A stretch of 64,000 bases of DNA from NCBI GenBank assembly GCA_040830725.1, contig JBFOMG010000009.1, forward strand, positions 124,001 to 188,000, written 5' to 3'. How positions within the stretch are numbered: position 1 is the stretch's first letter; every line of letters starts with the position of its first letter. Positions 26,149-34,487 of this stretch are shown piece by piece. Below the pieces are notes generated by a model that searched no databases, was not told the DNA's origin, and saw only the letters and a program-made list of their open reading frames with translations. The translations under genes and the position numbers were made by a program. This stretch comes from JAWKWH01 sp040830725. Lineage in GTDB: Bacteria; Pseudomonadota; Alphaproteobacteria; Rhizobiales; Rhizobiaceae.

Positions 26149-26939
26149 AGGAATTGCCGCGGATAATGGTGGCGCCGAATGGTGCGCGCAGGACCAAGCA
26201 GGATCACCCTGCCCTGCCCGTGACCATCAGCGAAATCGTCGACTGCGCGAAACAAAGCCGTGAAGCAGGTGCCGGCGCCATTCATGCACATGTCCGCGAT
26301 GCCGAGGGCGCTCATGTGCTGGATGCCGGTCTTTATCGTGAGCTGATCGCGGAGATGGACAGGCGCGTTCCAGAGATGGATGTCCAGATCACAACCGAGG
26401 CGGTCGGGATCTATTCTCCGGATGAACAGCGCAAGCTGGTCCGGGATGTAATGCCAAAGGCGGTTTCGGTCTCAATTGCGGAGATGTTCTCTAACGGCGA
26501 CACGGCGGCGGCAATCGGATTTTACCAGTGGGCCGCTGCGGCACGAATTTCGGTGCAGCACATCTTCTACAGTACACAAGAATTCACCCGGTTTGCCGAA
26601 CTCGCACTGGCCTCGGAAATCCCCGGTGAGCAGCATCAGGTGCTTTTTGTGTTGGGCAGATACAGTCCAAACCAGAACAGCGAGCCGGCGGATCTGGACC
26701 CTTATTTGGCTGTCGTGGACAATTTGGCAGGGCAACTCGATATCGATTGGGCTGTCTGCGCGTTTGGAATGCGTCAGCAACAGTGCTTGGTCGAAACATT
26801 CAGACGAGGTGGCAAGGTACGCGTCGGATTTGAGAACGGCTTGTGGCTGCTCAACGGATTGCCGGCGCGAGACAATGCTGCGCTTGTCGAAGACCTGGTC
26901 CGGCAGATTGCGTTTGAAGCGACGCGCATCGTCCCTTAA
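26145..26939 (+). CDS. BKACE-family beta-keto acid cleavage enzyme (DUF849)
   Basis: A 264-residue TIM-barrel enzyme of the 3-keto-5-aminohexanoate cleavage family. These zinc enzymes condense a beta-keto acid with acetyl-CoA to yield acetoacetate and a CoA thioester. Zinc ligands are in AIHAHVRDAEG (two histidines), and the later glutamate is in ITTEAVGIYS. The substrate-defining residues cannot be interpreted by eye. The GTG start at 26145 overlaps the aminotransferase stop, so the pair probably removes an amino group and then cleaves the resulting keto acid. At 264 residues it is slightly short for the family (usually 270-310). Confidence 0.88.
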   Translation: MKELPRIMVAPNGARRTKQDHPALPVTISEIVDCAKQSREAGAGAIHAHVRDAEGAHVLDAGLYRELIAEMDRRVPEMDVQITTEAVGIYSPDEQRKLVRDVMPKAVSVSIAEMFSNGDTAAAIGFYQWAAAARISVQHIFYSTQEFTRFAELALASEIPGEQHQVLFVLGRYSPNQNSEPADLDPYLAVVDNLAGQLDIDWAVCAFGMRQQQCLVETFRRGGKVRVGFENGLWLLNGLPARDNAALVEDLVRQIAFEATRIVP

Positions 26940-26997
26940 CGAATTCACCAAACTATCGATCTAGATTTCGCGTCCGAAACACATCGGAGGCGCATGG

Positions 26998-28107
26998 ATG
27001 TCACCTCGTAATCGGCCACCAAGCAAAGATCGTATGGCAACACTGGATCTGCTGCGGCTTGTGGCTGCTCTAGCGGTGGTCTGCTTCCATTATCTGTTCC
27101 GTGGTGAGATCGCCGCAGATGGGCACGGCCTGGCTTATGAATATGCATCCGGTGCAGCAATTTACGGTTATCTCGGAGTCCATCTGTTCTTTTTGATCTC
27201 CGGATTTGTCATCGCTTGGTCGGCCGAAGGGCGCGAATTCAGCCGCTTTGCACTCGCGCGATTCGCCAGGCTTTACCCCGGTTTTTTGGTCTGCATGACG
27301 ATCAGCTTTGTCGTTTTGTGGATGATTGCAGATCCCAATTTACAGGTAAGCATCCCTCAGTATATCGCCAATTTGTTCATGTTTTCCAAGGCTTTGGGCC
27401 AACCCTTCGTCGATGGTGTTTACTGGTCGATTATCCTTGAAATCATCTTCTACGGATGGGTGGCAATTGCGCTGTTCTTCGGCGTCTTCGAGCGCTGGAA
27501 ACTTGGTTTGCTGGCTTGCTGGCTTCTTATCTGTGCAGGCAATGAATTCTGGCTTGGCAATGGCGCCGTCAAGCTGGTTTTCATCACCGAATACGGCGCG
27601 TTGTTCGTCTCCGGCGTCTTGATCCATCACATTTATGCTCATGGCAGGACTTCAGAGGCGGTGGCGCTTTTGACAGCTTCGTTCTTTGTGTCCACTGCAT
27701 CCATGAGCGCCGGACGTGACTGGATGCTCGATCACTACGGCCAAGCTGTGCCGATGGCGGGACTGGTTGTCTCGAACATCGTAATCTACGGATTGCTGAT
27801 TGGCGCCGTCATGTTGAGGTCAAGGCTGGCGCCCTCCCGGCTCGTACTCATGCTCGGCGGGCTGACGTATCCGCTGTATCTTTTGCATCAGAATATTGGC
27901 TACCTTGCCATCAAGGGCTTGGCACCAGTCGCCGGATCATGGATTGCTTTTGCGGCAACAACGGCAGTGATGTTGCTGCTTTCCTGGACCATATGGCGCT
28001 TTATCGAAACGCCAGCCCGGCGGAAGATCATCGCCAGCCTTGCCCCGTTTACAGACGCGATCTCGATGCGGATATCCCGCAAGCCTATCCCGGCTCCGGC
28101 GGAATGA
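26998..28107 (+). CDS. Membrane acyltransferase, family 3 (OafA-like)
   Basis: A 369-residue inner-membrane acyltransferase that probably O-acylates a cell-surface sugar. The first helix reads MATLDLLRLVAALAVVCFHY, with the conserved catalytic-type histidine at its end. LGVHLFFLISGFVIAWSAEG and RFALARFARLYPGFLV are family hallmarks. About ten membrane segments can be recognised, ending near residue 335. The target glycan is unknown, and no polysaccharide cluster is nearby. ATG 26998 is used; an ATG four bases earlier is out of frame. Confidence 0.88.
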   Translation: MSPRNRPPSKDRMATLDLLRLVAALAVVCFHYLFRGEIAADGHGLAYEYASGAAIYGYLGVHLFFLISGFVIAWSAEGREFSRFALARFARLYPGFLVCMTISFVVLWMIADPNLQVSIPQYIANLFMFSKALGQPFVDGVYWSIILEIIFYGWVAIALFFGVFERWKLGLLACWLLICAGNEFWLGNGAVKLVFITEYGALFVSGVLIHHIYAHGRTSEAVALLTASFFVSTASMSAGRDWMLDHYGQAVPMAGLVVSNIVIYGLLIGAVMLRSRLAPSRLVLMLGGLTYPLYLLHQNIGYLAIKGLAPVAGSWIAFAATTAVMLLLSWTIWRFIETPARRKIIASLAPFTDAISMRISRKPIPAPAE

Positions 28108-28131
28108 AAAAGGGCGCCGCCTGGGCGCCCT
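28106..28131 (-). terminator. Intrinsic terminator at the end of the BMP-type ABC operon
   Basis: AGGGCGCC (28111-28118) and GGCGCCCT (28124-28131) form a perfect 8-bp GC-rich stem with loop GCCTG. On the minus strand the stem is followed by a run of T (complement of the A run at 28106-28111), the classical intrinsic terminator form. It lies 25 bases past the stop of the binding-protein gene. It can also stop the convergent acyltransferase transcript, though the plus strand has only a weak T stretch. Confidence 0.75.
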
Positions 28132-28155
28132 CTTGAAGATCGGAATTGCCACGAA

Positions 28156-29220
28156 TTATTGCGGCAGTGTGTCGTCAACACCCATGACGTAGAAGTTCAT
28201 GCCTAGAAGCGTACCGATATCGGCTTGTTCGCCTTCCTTCAGCCACTCGCTACCGTCCTGTTTGGTGATCGGGCCGGTAAACGGCTCAAACTCTTTGGCG
28301 GTAATTTTGGCCTGGGTCGCTTCGGCCAGCGCTTTCACATCATCGGGCATGTTGGTGTAAGGCGCCATTGCAACACTGCCATGGTCCATTCCATGCCAAA
28401 CGTCCTGCTGCTCCCAGGTGCCGTCCATGACAGCCTTGACGCGCTCGACATAGTATGGCGCCCAATCGTCAATGATTGACGTCAGCTGGGTCTCCTTACC
28501 GAACTGGATCATGTCTGACGCCTGTCCGAAAGCCTTGATGCCGCGCTCAGCTGCCACCTGCATTGGCGCAGTGGAGTCGGTATGCTGTGTGATGATGTCG
28601 ACGCCCTGATCGATCAATGCCTTTGCAGCGTCAGCTTCCTTGCCGGGATCGAACCAGGTGTTCACCCAAACAACTTTCAGCTTGAAGTCGGGATTGATGG
28701 ATTGTGCCCCGAGTATGAATGAGTTGATTCCGCGCACGACCTCCGGGATCGGGAAGGAAGCGATGTAGCCGGCGACGCCTGTCGTCGACAATTTTGCGGC
28801 AATCTGGCCCTGAACGTAACGGCCCTCATAGAATTTCGACGAATAGGTCGAAACGTTCGGATGCTCGCGCTTATACCCGGTGGCGTGCTCGAATTTCACA
28901 TCCTTGAACTTGCCAGCGACCTTGTTCGTGGCATCCATGTATCCAAAAGATGTTGTGAAAATGATATCGCATCCGGAGCGGGCAAAACGTTCTAGCGCGC
29001 GCTCGGAGTCAGCACCTTCCGGTACGCTCTCCAAATAAGCTGTTTCCACGCCAAGCTCTTTTTCGACAGCCAACCGACCCTGATCGTGTTGGTAAGACCA
29101 TCCAAAGTCACCGATCGGTCCGACGTAGATGAAACAAGCCTTTGTGTCGGCCTTGGCTGCCCCAACTGCCATCGTGGCGATTGCGGCAGAAGCCATCAGC
29201 GTTACGAGTGTTTTCTTCAT
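28156..29220 (-). CDS. BMP-family ABC transporter substrate-binding protein
   Basis: A periplasmic binding protein of the basic membrane protein (PnrA/BmpA) family, 354 residues. A signal peptide (about 1-24, ASAAIATMAVGAAKA) lacks a lipobox cysteine, so it is predicted to be soluble. The mature start TKACFIYVGPIGDFGWSY carries the family motif with D/GW contacts. Studied relatives bind purine nucleosides, and some alphaproteobacterial ones serve purine or related uptake. It is the last gene of a complete four-gene importer, 37 bases after the permease stop, with a terminator behind it. Confidence 0.92.
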   Translation of the reverse strand: MKKTLVTLMASAAIATMAVGAAKADTKACFIYVGPIGDFGWSYQHDQGRLAVEKELGVETAYLESVPEGADSERALERFARSGCDIIFTTSFGYMDATNKVAGKFKDVKFEHATGYKREHPNVSTYSSKFYEGRYVQGQIAAKLSTTGVAGYIASFPIPEVVRGINSFILGAQSINPDFKLKVVWVNTWFDPGKEADAAKALIDQGVDIITQHTDSTAPMQVAAERGIKAFGQASDMIQFGKETQLTSIIDDWAPYYVERVKAVMDGTWEQQDVWHGMDHGSVAMAPYTNMPDDVKALAEATQAKITAKEFEPFTGPITKQDGSEWLKEGEQADIGTLLGMNFYVMGVDDTLPQ

Positions 29221-29257
29221 TGAGTTTCCTCCGTTGAATTAAGAAGCTTCAAGTTTC

Positions 29258-30232
29258 TTATCTGCTTGGGACGAATGGTTTGCCAAGCGATGCGGGCGTG
29301 TTCATCATGGTTAGCCTGCGATTTCTCGAGATCAATACCAGAACTATGACAGTGGCCAAGTAGGGCAAGGCCGAAAGGAATTGCGATGGTATCGATTTTA
29401 CAAGGCTTGCAAGCCAGAATATCACGCCGGGCAAAAACTCCAGCTCTGCCAAACTGATCGCCTGGATGTGCAACTGCACGATAGTGATCGCGCCGAAGAG
29501 GTAGGCACCAGCCAATACACGAAGCGGCCGCCAAGAGGCGAAAACGACAAGTGCGAGCGCGATCCAGCCTCGCCCTGCGGTCATGTTCTCAACCCACTGT
29601 GGCGTATAGACAAGAGAGAGAAATGCACCAGCAAGACCAGCACATGCGCCACCGAACATGATTGCCAGATACCGCACGGTCATGACCGAAATACCCAAAG
29701 CATGCGCTGATCCGTGGCTGTCACCAACTGCGCGCAATGTAAGACCCGCCCTGGTCCTGAAGAGGAACCACATGACGACGATGGTCAACACGATTGATAT
29801 GTAGAATATCGGGTCCTGACCAAAAAGGAGTTTTCCTACCAGAGGGATGTCAGACAAGATCGGAATGGAAATCGCTTCCAGTCTGATTCCGGGCAGTCCG
29901 ATAAACGCCTCGCCGATCATGCCTGATACACCAAGCCCCAGCAGGGTGAGTGCCAGTCCGGTTGCGACTTGATTGGTCACCAGAGTCAAGACCAGAAAGG
30001 CGAAGAGAAGCGAGAAAAGTGCACCGGCTATGATTGCGCAGATGACGCCGACCCAGGCCGATCCCGACAGGTAGGCCATGCCGAATCCGGCAACGGCTCC
30101 CATCACCATCAACCCTTCCACACCGAGATTGAGGACGCCGGAGCGTTCAACGACGAGTTCACCAATCGCAGCGATCAACAACGGTGTGGCTGCAGTCGCG
30201 ATTGTCAAAAGAATGGCTTCAAGCGTACCCAT
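29258..30232 (-). CDS. ABC transporter permease (NupQ-like)
   Basis: A 324-residue inner-membrane permease of the BPD_transp_2 (branched-chain amino acid/nucleoside) type, with about nine hydrophobic segments. The conserved EAA-like loop region LTLRAVGDSHGSAHALGISV and the start VERSGVLNLGVEGLMVMGA are typical of the second permease of BMP-type systems. ATG 30232 follows the first permease stop by two bases. It forms the transport channel together with the gene upstream. Confidence 0.92.
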   Translation of the reverse strand: MGTLEAILLTIATAATPLLIAAIGELVVERSGVLNLGVEGLMVMGAVAGFGMAYLSGSAWVGVICAIIAGALFSLLFAFLVLTLVTNQVATGLALTLLGLGVSGMIGEAFIGLPGIRLEAISIPILSDIPLVGKLLFGQDPIFYISIVLTIVVMWFLFRTRAGLTLRAVGDSHGSAHALGISVMTVRYLAIMFGGACAGLAGAFLSLVYTPQWVENMTAGRGWIALALVVFASWRPLRVLAGAYLFGAITIVQLHIQAISLAELEFLPGVIFWLASLVKSIPSQFLSALPYLATVIVLVLISRNRRLTMMNTPASLGKPFVPSR

Positions 30233-30234
30233 GA

Positions 30235-31320
30235 TCAGGCTCCTCCGCTGGCGTGAGAACGCATGGCCAGCTTGATGCGATAGTGGATCAAAGTGTCGGT
30301 GGCGAGCACGAAGAACAGCAGCATGCCCTGGAAGACGCGCGCGGCCTTGTCAGACACGCCGAGCGAAATCTGCGCTGCCTCACCGCCCAGATAGGTCAAT
30401 GCGAGCACCAATCCTGCTGCCACAATGCCGAGCGGATTGAGGCGGCCAAGGAAGGCGACAATGATTGCCGTAAACCCGTATCCAATTGAGATCTTTTCAT
30501 TGAGGTGCTCGATCGGTCCAGCTACCTCGCTGATGCCTGCCAGACCGGCCAGACCGCCGGAGACTAGGAACGCAAAGAAGACCATCCGCGAGGACGAGAA
30601 ACCGGCGAAACGCCCTGCCCTTGGACTTTGGCCAAGAACCTTCACCTCAAAGCCCTTCAATGTCTTGGACATCATGAACCAGGCTGCCACGGCCGCAACC
30701 AGCGCAAAGATGAACCCCCAATGCGCGCGGCCCGAATCCGGCCATATCTGCGGCAGGATGGCGTATTCATGGAACCTGACCGTGCCCGGAAAACTGAAGC
30801 CCTCGGGATTGCGCCACGGACCACGCACCAGCCAGTCGTTGAACAACTGCGCAACATAGACCAGCATTAGACTGGTGAGGATTTCGTTGGTGTTGAAGCG
30901 CACTTTCAAAAAGGCAGGGATCGCTCCATATGCCGCACCGCCGGCGACGCCAAGGATGAGCATAAGCGGTAGGACCAGGAACATCTGGAAATCGGGGAAA
31001 AGCACAGGCGGTATCGAGCCGACAACCGCGCCGGCAACAAATTGCCCCTCCGCTCCGATGTTCCAATTGTTGGAACTGAAGCACACGGCAAGACCCACCG
31101 CGATCAGGATCAAAGGAGCTGCCTTGATGGCAAGCTCATGAAGCGACCACGTCTCGCGAAGCGGGTCAATGAAATAGTAGTAAAGCGCGTCAAACGGGTT
31201 TTTACCGAGCGCGGCAAACAGCAGTCCGCCAGCGATCATGGTGAGCGCCAACGCGATGAATGGCGACAACGCCGAAAACAGCACAGAATGCTGCGGTCTC
31301 TTTGTAAGTTCTATCCGCAT
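30235..31320 (-). CDS. ABC transporter permease (NupP-like)
   Basis: A 361-residue membrane permease with about ten hydrophobic helices. The family stretch FSSNNWNIGAEGQFVAGAVV and the cytoplasmic loop FEVKVLGQSPRAGRFAGFSS are visible. It pairs with the NupQ-like permease in a heterodimeric channel. It starts three bases after the ATPase stop, so the operon order is ATPase, permease, permease, binding protein. The substrate is not readable; nucleoside or purine-type uptake is an inference from family. Confidence 0.92.
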   Translation of the reverse strand: MRIELTKRPQHSVLFSALSPFIALALTMIAGGLLFAALGKNPFDALYYYFIDPLRETWSLHELAIKAAPLILIAVGLAVCFSSNNWNIGAEGQFVAGAVVGSIPPVLFPDFQMFLVLPLMLILGVAGGAAYGAIPAFLKVRFNTNEILTSLMLVYVAQLFNDWLVRGPWRNPEGFSFPGTVRFHEYAILPQIWPDSGRAHWGFIFALVAAVAAWFMMSKTLKGFEVKVLGQSPRAGRFAGFSSSRMVFFAFLVSGGLAGLAGISEVAGPIEHLNEKISIGYGFTAIIVAFLGRLNPLGIVAAGLVLALTYLGGEAAQISLGVSDKAARVFQGMLLFFVLATDTLIHYRIKLAMRSHASGGA

Positions 31321-31323
31321 CTC

Positions 31324-32892
31324 TCAAGCCCCATGATCATGTTCGACATGTCCGGGCTCTGCACCACCCATCAACAGGCCAATTTTTTCGAACGTCGCGT
31401 CGGCGATGGGCAACGGTTTGGAGAGCTCTCCGTTGTGCATCACCGCAATCGCATCACAAATTTCAAACAGTTCATCGAGATCCTGGCTGATTACCAAAAC
31501 CGCTGAACCGGACCGGGCAAGGTCAATGAGCGACTGCCGGATACGCGCCGCAGCTCCGGCGTCAACACCCCATGTCGGCTGATTGACGATCATGACGGCG
31601 GGTTGTCGGTCGAGCTCCCGTCCAATGATATATTTCTGAAGATTTCCACCCGACAAGGCGGCTGCTTCTGGATCTTCACCGCTTTTGCGAACATCCATCT
31701 CTTGATTGATGCGTTTCGCGGTTTGCGAGATTGTGTCGTGTCTAATGACACCCAAACCACCGAGAAAGGCGTTTGAATCGGTTGTGTGGCGTGACAAGAG
31801 CAAATTGTCCGACAGTTTCATTTCCGGCACAGCGCCATGACCCAACCGCTCTTCGGGAACAAACCCGACGCCTTGCAGTCGTCTGTCGGTAATCGAAAGT
31901 TTGCCAGCGTCCTGGTTGCGAAAACGCACAACCGAGGGGCTGTCCTGGGTCACCTCGCCGGATATCGCTTCGAACAATTCGCCCTGACCGTTGCCGGCAA
32001 CGCCGGCGATACCGACGACCTCGCCTGCACGAACATCAAGAGAAACATCGCGCAGGGGGATTGAAAATGGCGTGGCGGGCTCGCGATTGAGGTTTTTCAC
32101 CTCGATCAGCACTTCGCCTTCCTGGCCTTCTGCCGGCGGTGTGCGGGCAGCGCTGGTCACCTCTTCGCCAACCATCATATTGGCAAGCGATGCAGCTGTT
32201 TCCTGCTGAGGGTCGCAATGGTTTACCACTTTGCCATGACGCAGCACGGTTGCCGCGTCGCACATGCGTTTCACCTCTTCCAGCCGGTGCGAAATGTAAA
32301 GGATCGACTTGCCCTCGCTGCGAAGCCGTTCGAGCGTCTCGAAGAGTTTATCGGCTTCCTGGGGTGTCAGGACCGATGTCGGCTCATCAAGGATGATCAG
32401 GTCCGGCTCCTGCAGCAAACAGCGAATTATTTCGATACGCTGCCGCTCGCCAACTGAAAGATCACCAACGAGCGAATAGGGATCGAGCGGAAGACCGTAG
32501 GATTCCGACAATGCCTTGGCCTTCTCCGCAATCTTGTCGATCTGCGTTTCCTTGTCGAGCGAAAGTGCGATGTTCTCGGCTGCTGTCAGTGCTTCAAACA
32601 GCGAGAAATGCTGGAACACCATGCCGATGCCCAGTGAACGGGCCTGACCCGGACTGCGGATATTTTCAATGTTTCCGTTCCACAAGATCTCTCCGGCGTT
32701 CGGCTCCAGTGATCCAAAGAGCATCTTGACGAGCGTCGATTTCCCCGCGCCGTTCTCACCCAGCAGAGAGTGAATTTCACCTTTTGCAATGACAAGATCG
32801 ACGGCGTCGCACGCACGCAGTTCGCCAAAGATTTTGGTCAGTCCGCGCACCTCGAGCAGAGGCGTTGCGCCGTGTTCAGGCACTTTAGACAA
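31324..32892 (-). CDS. ABC transporter ATP-binding protein with tandem NBDs (NupO-like)
   Basis: A 522-residue double ATPase. The first nucleotide-binding domain is intact: Walker A LLGENGAGKSTLVKMLFG, signature LSVGERQRIEIIRCLL and Walker B LIILDEPTSVLTP. The second has a degenerate Walker A (GVAGNGQGEL) and Walker B (VMIVNQPTWG), while its signature LSGGNLQKYIIGREL remains, a pattern known for the MglA/RbsA/NupO class. The start is set at TTG 32892 because GGGAGG (complement of 32901-32906) lies eight bases upstream; TTG 32916 would put that ribosome site inside the gene. Confidence 0.92.
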   Translation of the reverse strand: MSKVPEHGATPLLEVRGLTKIFGELRACDAVDLVIAKGEIHSLLGENGAGKSTLVKMLFGSLEPNAGEILWNGNIENIRSPGQARSLGIGMVFQHFSLFEALTAAENIALSLDKETQIDKIAEKAKALSESYGLPLDPYSLVGDLSVGERQRIEIIRCLLQEPDLIILDEPTSVLTPQEADKLFETLERLRSEGKSILYISHRLEEVKRMCDAATVLRHGKVVNHCDPQQETAASLANMMVGEEVTSAARTPPAEGQEGEVLIEVKNLNREPATPFSIPLRDVSLDVRAGEVVGIAGVAGNGQGELFEAISGEVTQDSPSVVRFRNQDAGKLSITDRRLQGVGFVPEERLGHGAVPEMKLSDNLLLSRHTTDSNAFLGGLGVIRHDTISQTAKRINQEMDVRKSGEDPEAAALSGGNLQKYIIGRELDRQPAVMIVNQPTWGVDAGAAARIRQSLIDLARSGSAVLVISQDLDELFEICDAIAVMHNGELSKPLPIADATFEKIGLLMGGAEPGHVEHDHGA

Positions 32893-33112
32893 TTTTGATA
32901 CCTCCCTCGGGCTCAACAGGTCCGGAGCCTTGCTTAACTATCCCATCGTAAGATGCTCCGATTATCTTCGTAAAGCAGGGTAAAACGAAAACACCTTCAA
33001 GATTTCCACAGGGAATGGCGGCTTGGCCGGGCGAGCTGGAAAGGCCAGTCACGCCCGCTGATCGCTGAAGCGCCGGTGCCATTTGGGCAACAATTTCAGA
33101 GCTATCGCCGGG

Positions 33113-33856
33113 CTAAGCGTCTTTCGCGCCCAATTTTGGAAACAGTTGCATCACGCCGCCAATGCAAAACAGATAAACGCCTGACGCGGCGATCCCGATC
33201 TTTATCCACTGTTGCGCGTGCATGTCTTGCAGAAGCGCCAAAGTGCCAAATGCGCACCAAAGCAGGAAAATACCAAGATTGAGATTGCGTAAGCGATGGA
33301 CCCTAACCGGATGCAGGAAGTAGACCGGCGTAAAGCTCAGGATCGCCGCTATGACGACCACCGCGAACGACAGCATTTCTCCTGGTTCTATGACAAAGAG
33401 CGTGAAAACGATCATGTTCCAAACAACCGGGAAGCCCTTGAAGAAGTTCTCCTTCGTCTTCATCCCGGTGTCGGCATAGTAGATTGCGCTTGAAACGACG
33501 ATGATCGCTGCCGAAGCGAAAGAGAGCCCCTCCCCCATAAAGCCGCGCTGGTAGAGTGCAAACGCGGGAATGAGGACATAGGTCACGTAATCAATTATGT
33601 TGTCCAGCAGGTCGCCCGACCAGGTCGGCAGCACGTGTTTGACGTGAAGTTTCCGCGCAATGGGGCCGTCAATACCATCGACCAGAAGCGCCATTCCCAG
33701 CCACCAGAACATGGCAGTCCAGCGTTGTTCGCTTGCCGCCACCAGCGAGAGAAACGCGAGAAATGAACCCGATGCCGTAAGAAGATGGACTGAGAACGCC
33801 TTTGCTTGAGGCGCTGTAACCTTCTTCATTTGCTTTGGCAGCGGGGGTTTTTTCAC
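33113..33856 (-). CDS. pcs: Phosphatidylcholine synthase
   Basis: Inner-membrane CDP-alcohol phosphotransferase that condenses choline with CDP-diacylglycerol to phosphatidylcholine; 247 residues. The catalytic motif has the Pcs-specific wide spacing: D63-G64, A67-R68, G81, D85, D89 within DGIDGPIAR and WSGDLLDNIIDY. About seven membrane helices are visible. It starts at GTG 33856, overlapping the DUF1326 stop as GTGA, or at ATG 33829; neither has a strong ribosome site, so translation may depend on coupling. The association with DUF1326/DUF2182 is unusual, since pcs is usually described as a single gene in rhizobia. Confidence 0.94.
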   Translation of the reverse strand: MKKPPLPKQMKKVTAPQAKAFSVHLLTASGSFLAFLSLVAASEQRWTAMFWWLGMALLVDGIDGPIARKLHVKHVLPTWSGDLLDNIIDYVTYVLIPAFALYQRGFMGEGLSFASAAIIVVSSAIYYADTGMKTKENFFKGFPVVWNMIVFTLFVIEPGEMLSFAVVVIAAILSFTPVYFLHPVRVHRLRNLNLGIFLLWCAFGTLALLQDMHAQQWIKIGIAASGVYLFCIGGVMQLFPKLGAKDA

Positions 33857-34467
33857 GGACCGCGCCAGTCAAGCTTGCAGATTTCTGCTGACTTGCCTCC
33901 AAAGTTCCAGTTGCGGCCAAAGGCCCTGAACCGGCTCTTGTCAGACCGGGCGACAATGATCTCCTCGGCGATCCAGTACTCGGAATTGGTGATGACCGTG
34001 TCGCCATCGTGATCCTTGCCCCGAATTGGCGTGATGGCGCCATCGATGATCTTCGGAATCTGGAAGATTCGGGTCTTGTCCTCGACCTGGTAGCTTATCG
34101 GTTCCCGTTTGATTCCGAGAAAATTACCGACCATGATGGACAGCAAAGATGTAGTGCCGCCGGCTTTGCCGGAAAAAATCTTGCCGATTGCTTTTTCCGC
34201 GTACACCGAAGCCTTCTTGTCGATAAACAATCCGGCAGTCCAATTTCCGCGGCTCATGTAACCGGGAATTTCCATGATCACGCCTAGATTGATCCCGGAA
34301 AGATCGACATCATCAAAGTGACCGTGATCGATACGAAAACCCGCCCAGGTCTGACAGTATCCTTCGGTCGGCGGATGCTGGCCGAGCGACAACACACAGG
34401 GGCAGAACACTGTACAATTACATGAAAGGATCAGTTCTCCCTTCATTGCCCAACTCTTCACCGCCAT
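33853..34467 (-). CDS. DUF1326 protein with CxC/CPC cysteine motif
   Basis: A 204-residue protein of unknown function, apparently cytoplasmic (no signal peptide or membrane helix). The N-terminus carries the family's cysteine cluster Cys16-x-Cys18-x3-Cys22-Pro-Cys24, followed by His31 and Cys38, which could bind a metal or act in thiol chemistry. ATG 34467 has AAGGAG upstream. It lies 20 bases after DUF2182 and overlaps pcs by four bases. DUF1326 and DUF2182 genes commonly travel together; linkage to a lipid enzyme is the odd part. Metal handling is inferred only from the cysteines. Confidence 0.85.
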   Translation of the reverse strand: MAVKSWAMKGELILSCNCTVFCPCVLSLGQHPPTEGYCQTWAGFRIDHGHFDDVDLSGINLGVIMEIPGYMSRGNWTAGLFIDKKASVYAEKAIGKIFSGKAGGTTSLLSIMVGNFLGIKREPISYQVEDKTRIFQIPKIIDGAITPIRGKDHDGDTVITNSEYWIAEEIIVARSDKSRFRAFGRNWNFGGKSAEICKLDWRGP

Positions 34468-34487
34468 AATATTCGTAACTCCTTAAT

